Part shown: in pieces, positions 19,008 to 28,140 of the stretch | How positions within the stretch are numbered: position 1 is the first letter of the stretch | Layout: each line of letters opens with the position of its first letter | Source of the DNA: Marinifilum sp. N1E240 | Lineage (GTDB): Bacteria > Bacteroidota > Bacteroidia > Bacteroidales > Marinifilaceae | Assembly (NCBI RefSeq): GCF_009295825.1 | Contig: NZ_WHKF01000002.1 | Coordinates: 310,001 to 374,000, forward strand | DNA: 64,000 nucleotides | Direction: 5' to 3' | Notes under the pieces: generated by a model | Database searches by the model: none | What the model saw: the letters and a program-made list of their open reading frames with translations, nothing else | What the model was told of the DNA's origin: nothing | Made by a program: the position numbers and the translations under genes

Positions 19008-19078
19008 TTTGATTAATGATTCATTTGATGGATTAATCTAAATATTAATCATCATTTAATCATAAAGGGCTTAATTTG
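19008..19078 (+). promoter_or_regulatory. Second copy of the ATTAAT-box operator with -7 element
   Basis: TTTGATTAATG (19008-19018) and AATATTAATC (19041-19050) occur with the same 22-base spacing as at 1737-1779. Further boxes are ATTAAT at 19032 and ATTTAAT at 19054. TTAATTTG at 19071-19078 matches seven of eight bases of TAnnTTTG and lies 63 bases from the array start, the same distance as in the first copy. It should drive the GH92-MFS-symporter-GH130 operon from a start near 19085. Confidence 0.6.
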
Positions 19079-19101
19079 AATTATAGATTAGAAATTAGAT
19101 A

Positions 19102-19143
19102 ACCGATCGGGAAAGAGCTTGGCTAGCGAAAATCCCGTTCGGT
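19102..19143 (+). ncRNA. Leader hairpin upstream of the third GH92 gene
   Basis: ACCGATCGGGA (19102-19112) pairs with TCCCGTTCGGT (19133-19143) with one mismatch and a 20-base loop, followed by ATGTTTTTAAC. It lies in the predicted 5' leader, about 118 bases before the start codon. It could be a weak terminator/attenuator, an mRNA stabiliser, or the terminator of a small leader RNA. Function unknown. Confidence 0.4.
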
Positions 19144-19261
19144 ATGTTTTTAACAACCACGAACTCAACAAAACCTAAATTGATGAAACGAACATGAATT
19201 TTAACATTCTAAATTACATACAAGAGAATGATTAAAATTTATTGAGAGTTCCATCTGGTAA

Positions 19262-21517
19262 ATGAATATAAATTTTAAACAGATGAAGCGCTTATTAGGA
19301 ATTTCACTTCTATTTTTACTTTGTACAAATGGCTTTAGCCAATACACAGAATACGTCAATCCCTTTATTGGAACTACTAATTTTGGAACAACGAATCCTG
19401 GTGCTATAGTGCCTCGAGGAATGGTTTCAGTTACTCCGTTCAATGTTTCAGGATCCGATATCAATACTTGGGATAAAGATGCCCGATGGTGGTCTACACC
19501 ATATTCCTGGGACAATACTTTTTTGACAGGTTTCTCGCATGTAAATTTGAGTGGCGTTGGTTGCCCTGATTTGGGAGTTATTCTTTTGATGCCGACAACA
19601 GGAGAGGTAAATGCAAATCACAAGGAATACGGATCAATTATGAAAAATCAGGAGGCTACTCCGGGTTATTATGCTACGGATCTTGAAAAGTATGATATTA
19701 AAACCGAATTGAGTTCTACTCTACGAAGTGGAATTAGTCGATACACTTTTCCAGAAGGGAAATCGAATATCCTTTTGAATTTGGGATTAGGATTGACAAA
19801 CGAATCGGGAGCAAAAGTTCGAATTGTAAACAATCGAGAGATTGAAGGCTCTCGAATGACAGGATCCTTTTGCTATAACGATGGATCGGAAAGAACTGTT
19901 TATTTTGTTGCAAGATTTAGCAAGGAAGCTGAAGAGTTTGGAACATGGAAAAAGATGCCTGAAATGCAGGCTGAATCAGCTTGGAGTGATACGGATGGTC
20001 AATTCAAGTACTACCCAAATTTCTCTCAGGAAATGTATGGTGATGAAGTTGGAGCATTTTTCACTTTCAATACCAAAGAGCAAGAACAAATTCTTGTAGA
20101 AGTTGGTGTTTCCTATGTAAGTATTGAAAATGCAAGATTAAATTTGGAAACAGAATCGAACAATTTTGATTTTGAAAAGACAAGAACACAAGCTGAGCAG
20201 GAGTGGAATGATATACTTGGTAGAATCAAGGTAGAAGGTGGAACCGATGATCAGAAAACCATTTTCTATACTGCATTGTATCACACTCAAATTCATCCGA
20301 ACATCATTAACGATGTAAATGGACAATATCCGGCAATGGAATCTTACGAGATTAAAGAAACCAAAGACTGCAATCGTTATACGGTGTTTTCATTGTGGGA
20401 TACCTATCGAAATTATCATCCATTAATGGCTTTGATATATCCAAAAGAACAATTGGATATGGTTCGCTCTATGGTTGATATGTACAAAGAGAGTGCTTGG
20501 TTGCCAAAATGGGAATTGAATTCTATGGAAACTCATGTAATGGAAGGCGATCCGTCCATTCCTGTAATTGTAGATACTTATTTACGAGGATTGACTGATT
20601 TTGACGTGGAAGCTGCCTATGAAGCCATGTACAAATCGGCAACAACCGAAGGAAAGAATAACAAGCTAAGACCAGATATCGATCATTATTTGGCGGAAGG
20701 ATATGTGCCAATTCGCGAGGAATTTGACAATTCAGTATCGCATGCATTGGAATATTATATTGCTGATTGGAATTTAGCACAATTCGCTAAAGCTTTGGAT
20801 AAAAAAGCTGATTACAAGAAATTCTTGAATCAATCTATGGGATACAAGGAGTATTTCGATAAAGAATTCCAAATGATTCGACCTAAAATGGAGGACGGTA
20901 CCTTCCTAAAGAATTTTAATCCTAAACAAGGAGAGAATTTTGAACCTTCGCCAGGATTTCATGAAGGAACAGCCTGGCAGTATACTTTCTGTGTTCCTCA
21001 TGATGTTTACGGATTGAGTAAGCTAATGGGCGGAAAGCGAAATTTCGTGAACAAATTGCAGAAGGTATTCGATGAGGATTTGTTTGATATGGCAAACGAG
21101 CCTGACATTCATTACCCGTTCTTGTTTAACTATTTTAAGGGAGAAGAGTGGAGAGCACAGAAAGAGGTGCGAAATTTAATTGATACCTATTATAAGAATG
21201 CTCCTGATGGTATTCCTGGTAATGACGATTGTGGTACTTTATCTGCATGGATTGTTTATGCTATGACAGGAATGTATCCTGTTTGCCCAGGCGATATGAA
21301 TTATGCTTTAACTGCTCCAGTTTTCGATAAAATCACTATTGAATTGGATCCTGAATTTCATAATGGAAAAACATTTGAAATTCTTACTCACCGTAAGAGC
21401 AAAGATGATTTGTTCATTGAAAAAATGATGATGAATGATAAGAAGCAAAACTCTTATTTCATTAATCACAAAACAATAACTGAGGGAGGGAAATTGGAAT
21501 TTTTTCTTAAAAAATAA
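19262..21517 (+). CDS. GH92 alpha-mannosidase, periplasmic (third copy)
   Basis: The 751-residue GH92 enzyme has an ordinary signal peptide ending in NGFSQ with no lipid cysteine, so it should be soluble in the periplasm. ATG at 19283 (MKRLLGISLL) is an equally good or better start. Signatures are YVNPFIGTTNFGTTNPGAIV, FHEGTAWQYTFCVPHD with the probable acid Glu, NEPDIHYPFLFNYFKGEEW, and GNDDCGTLSAWIVYAMTGMY with the probable base Asp. The pocket loop (ANEPDIHY) differs from both other GH92 copies, so a third linkage preference is likely. It heads the operon with both inner-membrane transporters and GH130, which suggests that it releases the sugars which those transporters carry. Confidence 0.94.
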   Translation: MNINFKQMKRLLGISLLFLLCTNGFSQYTEYVNPFIGTTNFGTTNPGAIVPRGMVSVTPFNVSGSDINTWDKDARWWSTPYSWDNTFLTGFSHVNLSGVGCPDLGVILLMPTTGEVNANHKEYGSIMKNQEATPGYYATDLEKYDIKTELSSTLRSGISRYTFPEGKSNILLNLGLGLTNESGAKVRIVNNREIEGSRMTGSFCYNDGSERTVYFVARFSKEAEEFGTWKKMPEMQAESAWSDTDGQFKYYPNFSQEMYGDEVGAFFTFNTKEQEQILVEVGVSYVSIENARLNLETESNNFDFEKTRTQAEQEWNDILGRIKVEGGTDDQKTIFYTALYHTQIHPNIINDVNGQYPAMESYEIKETKDCNRYTVFSLWDTYRNYHPLMALIYPKEQLDMVRSMVDMYKESAWLPKWELNSMETHVMEGDPSIPVIVDTYLRGLTDFDVEAAYEAMYKSATTEGKNNKLRPDIDHYLAEGYVPIREEFDNSVSHALEYYIADWNLAQFAKALDKKADYKKFLNQSMGYKEYFDKEFQMIRPKMEDGTFLKNFNPKQGENFEPSPGFHEGTAWQYTFCVPHDVYGLSKLMGGKRNFVNKLQKVFDEDLFDMANEPDIHYPFLFNYFKGEEWRAQKEVRNLIDTYYKNAPDGIPGNDDCGTLSAWIVYAMTGMYPVCPGDMNYALTAPVFDKITIELDPEFHNGKTFEILTHRKSKDDLFIEKMMMNDKKQNSYFINHKTITEGGKLEFFLKK

Positions 21518-21551
21518 AAAACATAACATTCTAATATTAGTAATAAAATAG

Positions 21552-22844
21552 ATGTCAAAAACGAATAAAATACAAAAACACCCAGCTACTTGGATTCCAA
21601 CTGCATATTTTGCGATGGGTTTACCCTTTATTGCTATAGCTCAGGCTTCAGTGCTGATGTTTAAGAGTTTTGGAGTATCCGATTCTTTAATTGCATTTTG
21701 GACTTCACTTATCATGTTACCCTGGACATTAAAGCCGTTATGGAGTCCAATGTTAGAAATGTTTAAAACAAAAAAGCACTTTGTAGTTGCAACCCAACTT
21801 GTAACAGGCTTATCATTTGCTCTGGTGGTGATGACTTTACCATTAGATAGTTTTTTTACATATTCTATTGCTTTGTTAGCAGTTGTTGCCTTTAGTGGTG
21901 CAACACACGATATTGCTACTGACGGAGTTTACCTGAGTGTTTTATCAGGGAAAGAACAAGCAAAATATATTGGATGGCAAGGAGCTTCGTATAATTTGGC
22001 GAAAATCTTAACTGCTGGTGCTTTTGTTTATTTAGCAGGTGTTCTTGAGGAACGCTTTGGAGTACTACATGCGTGGATGGTTGTTATGGCTACCTACTCG
22101 ATAATTATGATTTCGTTAGCATTGTATCATATTAAAATGTTACCATCGGGAGGAAATGCAAGCAGTGAGGTTACTTCATTCAACGAGGGATTTAAAACTT
22201 TGTGGGATGTTATCAAAACCTTTTTCCAGAAAAAATATATTGGTTGGTTTATTTGCTTCATTATTGTATATCGTTTTACCGAAGGTTTTGCTATTAAAAT
22301 TGCCCCTTTGTTTTTTAAAGCAGCAATCGAAGATGGAGGTTTAGGGCTTAGTACTTCACAAATTGGACTTATTTATGGTGTCTTTGGTTCTGCAGCTTTT
22401 GTTTTGGGTTCAATTTTAGCAGGTTATTATATTTCAGCAAGAGGCTTAAAAAAATCTTTATTTACATTGGTTTGTATTTTTAATGTCCAATTTATTATTT
22501 ACGCTCTATTGGCCATTTATCGCCCGGAGAGTTTATTTTTAATTGGATCAGCTGTTGTTGTTGAATATTTTGTTTATGGTTTTGGTTTTGTGGGTTTAAT
22601 GCTGTTTATGATGCAACAGGTTGCTCCAGGAAAATATAAGATGGCTCACTATGCATTTGCTACTGGAATCATGAATTTGGGTATTATGATACCGGGTATG
22701 GTAAGTGGTTTTATGAGTGATTGGTTGGGTTATAAATTGTTTTTTATATGCATTCTCGTTGTTATAATTCCATCTCTTCTGGCAGCAAAATATGTCCCTT
22801 TTGTTCATTCAGAAGAAAGCGAAGCTGATGAAAATGAAAAATAA
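21552..22844 (+). CDS. MFS permease, AmpG/PAT-like
   Basis: The 430-residue inner-membrane protein has about 12 hydrophobic segments. The start, PTAYFAMGLPFIAIAQASVLMFKSFGV, and the loop LIMLPWTLKPLWSPMLEMF resemble AmpG and its relatives in the PAT branch of the major facilitator superfamily. AmpG carries an amino-sugar disaccharide across the inner membrane. In this operon, ending with a Man-GlcNAc phosphorylase, the natural guess is uptake of Man-beta-1,4-GlcNAc or a related short oligosaccharide; this is inference from context. It lies 34 bp after GH92 and 16 bp before the symporter gene. Confidence 0.85.
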   Translation: MSKTNKIQKHPATWIPTAYFAMGLPFIAIAQASVLMFKSFGVSDSLIAFWTSLIMLPWTLKPLWSPMLEMFKTKKHFVVATQLVTGLSFALVVMTLPLDSFFTYSIALLAVVAFSGATHDIATDGVYLSVLSGKEQAKYIGWQGASYNLAKILTAGAFVYLAGVLEERFGVLHAWMVVMATYSIIMISLALYHIKMLPSGGNASSEVTSFNEGFKTLWDVIKTFFQKKYIGWFICFIIVYRFTEGFAIKIAPLFFKAAIEDGGLGLSTSQIGLIYGVFGSAAFVLGSILAGYYISARGLKKSLFTLVCIFNVQFIIYALLAIYRPESLFLIGSAVVVEYFVYGFGFVGLMLFMMQQVAPGKYKMAHYAFATGIMNLGIMIPGMVSGFMSDWLGYKLFFICILVVIIPSLLAAKYVPFVHSEESEADENEK

Positions 22845-22860
22845 ATTTTATTTTTAGTAA

Positions 22861-24723
22861 ATGAATTTATCTACACTCGATCTATCCATAATTGTAGGAT
22901 ACATTATCTTAACCATTTTCATAGGTTATTTTCTTTCTAATAAAGCATCAAAAAATCTTTCCAATTACTTTTTGGGAGGAAATAAAATACCATGGTATAT
23001 GCTTGGAATTTCCAATGCATCAGGCATGTTCGACATTACTGGAACCATGTGGACGGTTACCATTTTGTTTGTTTATGGTTTAAAATCGGTTTGGATTCCC
23101 TGGCTTTGGCCCGTTTGGAATCAAATTTTTTTAATGATGTTCCTGGCAGTTTGGCTGCGAAGGTCGAATGTAATGACAGGTGCCGAATGGTTAAAAACCA
23201 GATTTGGAAATGATAGAGGATCACAATTATCACATTTAATAGTAGTACTGTTTGCGATTGTCAGTGTTATTGGATTCATCACCTACGGATTTGTTGGCGT
23301 TGGTAAATTTGCTCAAACATTTTTCCCTTGGGATTTAAAAACTCAAATTTCAGGATTAATAATTAGTTCTGAACACATGTATGCCATTGTAATAATGGGT
23401 ATAACAACACTTTATGTGATTAAGGGAGGAATGTATTCAGTTGTATTTACCGAGGTACTTCAATTCCTGATTATGACCATTGCCTGTATTCTAGTTGGTG
23501 TAATTGCGATTTCATTGGTAACACCCGAACAGGTGACAGCAGCTATTCCTGCAGGTTGGAAAGATGTTTTCTTTGGCTGGAACCTGGATCTGAATTGGGA
23601 TCATATTATACCAGCAGTTAACAACAAGATTGATACAGATGGATATTCACTATTCTCGGTATTAATGATGATGATGATTTTTAAAGGAATGTTGGTAAGT
23701 ATAGCTGGTCCTGTTCCGAGTTATGATATGCAACGAATTTTATCAACTGAAACTCCAAAGGATGCTGCGAAGATGAGTGGTATTGTTTCCTTGGTATTGT
23801 TTATTCCTCGTTATTTAATGATAGCTGGTTTAGCAGTTTTGGCACTGGTTTATTTGGCGCCAGAGTTTAATAAAATGGGCGATAATATCGATTTTGAAAT
23901 GGTATTGCCTTATGCCTTAAATAATTTCATCCCAACAGGAGCCAAAGGATTATTACTTGCAGGTTTAGTTGCAGCATTCATGTCAACATTTGCAGCAAAT
24001 GTAAATGCTGGTCCGGCTTATATTGTTAATGATATTTACAAGAAGTTTATCAATCCGAATGCATCGCAAAAAAAATACATTAGAATGTCTTATTTGGCAT
24101 CTTTTGCTGTAGTTGCAATAGGTATTTTCTTTGGTTTTTTTGCTGAAAGTATCGATACTGTAATGAAATGGTTGGTAGGTGCTTTATTTGGAGGATACAC
24201 AGCATCGAATTTATTGAAATGGGTTTGGTGGAGATTTAACGGATATGGTTACTTCTCGGGAATGGTAGCAGGTTTGTTAGCTTCTCTAATTGCACCCTTG
24301 GTTTTTTCTGAAGTATCACCAATATATGCTTTCCCATTTATTTTCTTGTTTGCATTTGCGGCATCAATAATTGGAAGTTTGGTAACCAAACCTGAGCCCG
24401 ATGAGGTGTTGATAAAATTCTACGATAGTGTTCGCCCTTGGGGTTTTTGGAAGCCTGTTTATCTGAAATTGAAAGAACAGAAACCAGAAGCTAAACCAAA
24501 TAACAATTTTTGGAGAGATATGATGAACTGTACCATTGGTACGGGGTGGCAGATGATGCTGGTATTGATACCAATATTTCTTGTAATTGGTGAGTACATG
24601 TCCATGACTTGGGTGATTTTAATATTTATTGTATCAAGTATAGTACTGTATTTTACCTGGTACAAGAAATTGGAAGATTATCCTTTAGATTACAAGTTGC
24701 CAATTAAGGAAAATAAAGAATAA
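22861..24723 (+). CDS. Sodium:solute symporter (SSS family), probable sugar uptake
   Basis: The 620-residue protein has about 13-14 membrane segments. It begins LDLSIIVGYIILTIFIGYF and has FLGGNKIPWYMLGISNASGM, the region of the SSS family that forms the first core helices and sodium site. It belongs with SGLT-like sugar transporters. In this locus free mannose and glucose from the exo-glycosidases are the expected cargo. The long C-terminal extension (KPEPDEVLIKFYDSVRPWGF and two more helices) is common in Bacteroidota members. It lies 16 bp after the MFS gene and 38 bp before GH130. Confidence 0.9.
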   Translation: MNLSTLDLSIIVGYIILTIFIGYFLSNKASKNLSNYFLGGNKIPWYMLGISNASGMFDITGTMWTVTILFVYGLKSVWIPWLWPVWNQIFLMMFLAVWLRRSNVMTGAEWLKTRFGNDRGSQLSHLIVVLFAIVSVIGFITYGFVGVGKFAQTFFPWDLKTQISGLIISSEHMYAIVIMGITTLYVIKGGMYSVVFTEVLQFLIMTIACILVGVIAISLVTPEQVTAAIPAGWKDVFFGWNLDLNWDHIIPAVNNKIDTDGYSLFSVLMMMMIFKGMLVSIAGPVPSYDMQRILSTETPKDAAKMSGIVSLVLFIPRYLMIAGLAVLALVYLAPEFNKMGDNIDFEMVLPYALNNFIPTGAKGLLLAGLVAAFMSTFAANVNAGPAYIVNDIYKKFINPNASQKKYIRMSYLASFAVVAIGIFFGFFAESIDTVMKWLVGALFGGYTASNLLKWVWWRFNGYGYFSGMVAGLLASLIAPLVFSEVSPIYAFPFIFLFAFAASIIGSLVTKPEPDEVLIKFYDSVRPWGFWKPVYLKLKEQKPEAKPNNNFWRDMMNCTIGTGWQMMLVLIPIFLVIGEYMSMTWVILIFIVSSIVLYFTWYKKLEDYPLDYKLPIKENKE

Positions 24724-24761
24724 AAAGAGATTGAAAAAATAAAAGATATAAACGAAATAAG

Positions 24762-25730
24762 ATGACTAGTAAAGCTAATATGCCTTGGGAAGACAGACCG
24801 AAAGGTTCTGCAGATGTGATGTGGAGATATTCTCAGAATCCTGTAATAGGGAGGTATGATATTCCATCATCTAACAGTATTTTTAACAGTGCTGTTGTGC
24901 CTTTTGAAGATGGTTTTGCAGGTGTTTTCCGTTGCGATAACAAAGCGGTTCAAATGAATATTTTTGCCGGTTTTAGTAAGGATGGAATTAACTGGGAAAT
25001 CAATCATGAGCCGATTGAAATGGAAGCTGGTAACACCGAGATGATTGAATCGGATTACAAATACGATCCTCGTGTTTGTTGGATTGAAGATCGCTATTGG
25101 ATTACTTGGTGTAATGGTTACCACGGACCAACAATTGGAATCGCTTATACTTACGATTTTAAAACTTTTCATCAGTGCGAAAATGCCTTTTTGCCTTTTA
25201 ACAGAAATGGTGTTTTATTTCCGGAGAAAATTGATGGAAAGTATGCAATGCTGAGTCGTCCTAGTGATAATGGTCATACTCCTTTTGGTGATATTTACGT
25301 TTCCTATAGTCCTGACATGAAATATTGGGGAGAGCATCGTTGTGTAATGAAAGTATCCGATTTTACGGATAGTGCATGGCAGTGTACTAAAATTGGTGCG
25401 GGATCTGTACCTATTCGCACCAAGGAAGGTTGGTTGATGTTTTATCACGGAGTAATTAATACTTGCAATGGATTCCGTTATTCAATGGGAGCGGCGCTTC
25501 TCGATCTTGAAAATCCGGATAAGGTATTGTATCGCTCAAAACCATATTTATTGGCTCCAGCGGCTCCTTACGAGCTAATGGGTGATGTTCCGAATGTGGT
25601 TTTCCCATGTGCTGCACTTAACGAAGAAAATAAAGTAGCAGTTTACTACGGAGCAGCCGATACGGTTGTTGGTATGAGCTTTGGTTACATGGATGAAATC
25701 ATCGATTTTATAAAGAAGAATTCATTATAG
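24762..25730 (+). CDS. GH130 beta-1,4-mannosyl-GlcNAc phosphorylase (GH130_2 type)
   Basis: The 322-residue cytosolic protein has no signal peptide and shows a five-bladed propeller pattern. Asp102 in [10 protein letters not shown] is the probable proton donor; [20 protein letters not shown] and [13 protein letters not shown] are typical of the short GH130_2 group. GH130_1 mannosylglucose phosphorylases are about 390 residues long. GH130_2 enzymes split Man-beta-1,4-GlcNAc, the core of N-glycans, with phosphate to give mannose 1-phosphate and GlcNAc. This is the strongest pointer that the locus targets N-glycans rather than plain mannan. Last gene of its operon; a strong terminator follows. 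Confidence 0.92.
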   Translation: MTSKANMPWEDRPKGSADVMWRYSQNPVIGRYDIPSSNSIFNSAVVPFEDGFAGVFRCDNKAVQMNIFAGFSKDGINWEINHEPIEMEAGNTEMIESDYKYDPRVCWIEDRYWITWCNGYHGPTIGIAYTYDFKTFHQCENAFLPFNRNGVLFPEKIDGKYAMLSRPSDNGHTPFGDIYVSYSPDMKYWGEHRCVMKVSDFTDSAWQCTKIGAGSVPIRTKEGWLMFYHGVINTCNGFRYSMGAALLDLENPDKVLYRSKPYLLAPAAPYELMGDVPNVVFPCAALNEENKVAVYYGAADTVVGMSFGYMDEIIDFIKKNSL

Positions 25731-25750
25731 TTAAGATAGATTAGTTGAAT

Positions 25751-25787
25751 AAAAAAGGATGAAGCCAAGTGGTTTCATCCTTTTTTT
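25751..25787 (+). terminator. Terminator of the GH92-MFS-SSS-GH130 operon
   Basis: AAAAAAGGATGAAGCC pairs with GGTTTCATCCTTTTTT over an AAGT loop, followed by T residues. It lies 20 bases after the GH130 stop and marks the end of the glycan locus. The A/T symmetry could let it work in both directions. Confidence 0.9.
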
Positions 25788-25847
25788 ATAGAGGTATGAT
25801 CCCATACAATAAATATCTACTAGGTGTAGTTGCTTTGAGCGTGTTTT

Positions 25848-25952
25848 GTCAGCCTGCCGTAAGGCGTGTTACTTGGTAAAAATAAAGATTTAACAAGGAT
25901 CAGGCTGACTTGATTCTTTTGTTTACTTTTCTCATCTAAGGAGAAAAGTAAA
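25848..25952. repeat. Structured intergenic element with two perfect inverted repeats
   Basis: The 363-bp gap 25731-26093 has no gene. Between the two terminators lie GTCAGCCTG (25848-25856) with CAGGCTGAC (25901-25909), and TTTACTTTTCTC (25922-25933) with GAGAAAAGTAAA (25941-25952). The first pair also encloses a short GCCTgccgtAAGGC hairpin. This pattern resembles a dispersed intergenic repeat of the lineage; no second copy was seen in the window. Confidence 0.5.
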
Positions 25953-26054
25953 AGCCATACGGCTTGAGTAAATAGAAAATTACTCAGCACAGTGAGAAAA
26001 TCAGAATATCTTTACTAATACGCTTTAGGGGATATTGTTATTTACTCTAAAAAG

Positions 26055-26082
26055 AAAGGTTTCACAAAATAGTGAAACCTTT
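26055..26082 (-). terminator. Terminator of rlmF
   Basis: AAAGGTTTCAC (26055-26065) and GTGAAACCTTT (26072-26082) form a perfect 11-bp stem with a six-base loop, 12 bases past the rlmF stop. On the minus strand it runs into TTTCTTTTTAG. Confidence 0.85.
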
Positions 26083-26093
26083 TATAATATAAA

Positions 26094-27080
26094 TTAGTCC
26101 TTTTTCTTTGGCTTCACATTCCACCTTGTGTTTTTCCATTCCTGTTGTTCTTCTTTTGTTAGGAATGTCCAGGCAACAATTCTACTTGTTTTATTTCCTT
26201 GCCCCATCGGAATGGTTTCTACTTTAACCGCATTTACATCTTTAAGTGCTTGGTATACCTTTTTTAGGTTAGATTCCTTCGAGATTAAACTTGAAAACCA
26301 GAAACACGATTTTGCAAATTTCTTACTCTGATTAACCATATTTCTAACAAATCTGGTTTCTCCACCATCGCACCACAATTCATTGCTCTGACCTGCAAAA
26401 TTCAGGCTTGGTTGGCTTACCTTTTCGGATGATAGGTTTCTTGTTTTTCTCATGGTTCCTTCCAAGGCATCTTTTGCAGAGGCATGAAACGGAGGATTAC
26501 AAATAGATATATCTACCAATCCACCTTTTGGAATTACACCATAGAAAAAGTCTTTAGGATTTTCCTGTAGAATACACTTCACTTTTCCTTTCAAAGATTC
26601 ATTCGAGTTGACAATATTTTCTGCTGATTTTAAGGCAATAGGATCAATATCGGCACCAATAAAGGACCAGGCGTATTCACTTGTTCCAATAATAGGATAA
26701 ATACAATTTGCCCCAACACCAATGTCTAAACAAGTAATTTTATCTCCTGTTGGTATTTTCCCGTAATTGTTCTGGCGCAACAAATCGGCAATGTGATGAA
26801 TGTAATCTGCTCTTCCAGGAATAGGAGGGCACAGATAGTTTTCAGGAATATCCCATGTGCTTAGTCCGTAAAAATGGATTAAGATTGCCTTGTTTAGCAT
26901 TTTAACAGCATCAGGATTTGCGAAGTCTATCGACTCATCCTCATACTTATTTAATATCACAAAAGGCTTTAATTCGGGACAGCTTTCCACCAACTTTTTC
27001 AAATCGTATCGTTCACGATTTTTATTTCTTTCGTGCAATCTCGACTTTACTTTAGGATGTTTTTTCTTCTTATCTAGCAT
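26094..27080 (-). CDS. rlmF: 23S rRNA (adenine(1618)-N(6))-methyltransferase RlmF
   Basis: The 328-residue protein uses S-adenosylmethionine to methylate A1618 of 23S rRNA. The lysine/arginine-rich N-terminus (LDKKKKHPKVKSRLHERN) suits RNA binding. SAM-binding motif I is LDIGVGANCIYP (118-129) and the catalytic N6-adenine motif is NPPF at 195-198. RHERN-type start, length and the phrase YGLSTWDIPENYLCPPIPGR are characteristic of RlmF (YbiN). It stands alone with its own terminator. Nothing odd was seen. Confidence 0.94.
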   Translation of the reverse strand: MLDKKKKHPKVKSRLHERNKNRERYDLKKLVESCPELKPFVILNKYEDESIDFANPDAVKMLNKAILIHFYGLSTWDIPENYLCPPIPGRADYIHHIADLLRQNNYGKIPTGDKITCLDIGVGANCIYPIIGTSEYAWSFIGADIDPIALKSAENIVNSNESLKGKVKCILQENPKDFFYGVIPKGGLVDISICNPPFHASAKDALEGTMRKTRNLSSEKVSQPSLNFAGQSNELWCDGGETRFVRNMVNQSKKFAKSCFWFSSLISKESNLKKVYQALKDVNAVKVETIPMGQGNKTSRIVAWTFLTKEEQQEWKNTRWNVKPKKKD

Positions 27081-27306
27081 GGATTGTAATCTCTTATTTG
27101 AATCCGCTAAATTAGAACATTAATGGCAGAAAATCGCTTTTCTTTTGTTTTTGAAGTTGTGTTTTTTAGGCAGTATCAATTTAAGAAGCTTTGTTAAACT
27201 CAAAATAAGGTCTCAAATTAATTTCTGTCCGGTAAATGTTTATAACAATCTTTTAGATATCTTTTTTCTACTTGTGATTGCTTTAATAATTCAATTATTT
27301 TAATCA

Positions 27307-27924
27307 CTAAGCAAAAATAAAGAAGTAAAAAGAAGTTAATGTAAAAGGCAAACTAAGCAACGTGAGTATTATGAAGTTTTTCATACTTGAAGGTTGGTTC
27401 TCTTCACAGTATTGAGGATTTTCTTCCTTCATTTTCTTTTTAATAAAAGCAGTGAAGGTATCATCAGCCATTATTCTTTTTTGAGATTGGGTGGGTATAA
27501 AACAAATTCTCTTAGTATCTCCCGACTTTTGATCAAAATACTTAATGGTCATGAACCAAGGACCTGCCAAATCGAATTTGGAAACATATTTGATTTCAGA
27601 ATACGGAATTAATTTTCTTTCGCGACCTTTAATTAATAAGCCCTTATCAGATGTAGAAATACTTTTTAATCTGAATGGTATTTGTATAAAAAAAATAGAG
27701 AGCCATATTAACATTATTCCAAATGCAATTCTAACACCATCTGGTGCTTCACCTACAAAATTGTGTACTAGAAAGGAGGCACCAAAACCAAAAACAAATA
27801 AAAGTGGAAAAAAATATTTAAAGAAAACGGTTTGTTTCGAGCTTGCGTACATAAGTTTAGGTTTTATAGGTTTATAATTTGGCGTAGGATATAAAGTTAT
27901 ATTTTTATTATTGATAAGCTTCAT
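27307..27924 (-). CDS. Membrane protein of unknown function with PH-like middle domain
   Basis: The 205-residue protein has two close hydrophobic helices (about 33-50 and 63-82), then a soluble segment of about 90 residues, and a C-terminal hydrophobic helix (about 185-204). The soluble part (LKSISTSDKGLLIKGRERKLIPYSEIKYVSKF, quoted in pieces: GLLIKGRERKLIPYSEI, YVSKFDLAGPWFMTI) has the look of a bacterial PH-like domain found after two membrane helices. I do not recognise a named family. It is monocistronic as far as can be seen, with 226 bp to rlmF and 787 bp of repeat-rich DNA upstream. Confidence 0.8.
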   Translation of the reverse strand: MKLINNKNITLYPTPNYKPIKPKLMYASSKQTVFFKYFFPLLFVFGFGASFLVHNFVGEAPDGVRIAFGIMLIWLSIFFIQIPFRLKSISTSDKGLLIKGRERKLIPYSEIKYVSKFDLAGPWFMTIKYFDQKSGDTKRICFIPTQSQKRIMADDTFTAFIKKKMKEENPQYCEENQPSSMKNFIILTLLSLPFTLTSFYFFIFA

Positions 27925-28140
27925 TTATGCAGATGAAAAATACATAATTAGGAAAATAATTAATTTCTATTTGATTACTGGAGAGGAATTAATAGGTAAA
28001 GTTTATGATTTGATTCTTTATTTTTAATTATCAATAATTTTTTAGCCAAATACCTAAAACTTTTAGTCCTAATCAAGCATCGAAGTGCGATGAACTGTGC
28101 CTGTTTTAGGTAATTTATTAAAATTTTTAACTGTAAGTGT

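Noticed and set aside
1866-25730. Locus for plain fungal or diatom alpha-mannan
   Set aside because: No GH76, GH99 or sulfatase gene is in the window, whereas the GH130_2 phosphorylase points to the Man-GlcNAc core of N-glycans; kept only as an alternative.
25922-25952. 12-bp stem as a terminator of the GH130 operon
   Set aside because: A better terminator stands 160 bp earlier (25751-25787), and this stem is not followed by a T run.
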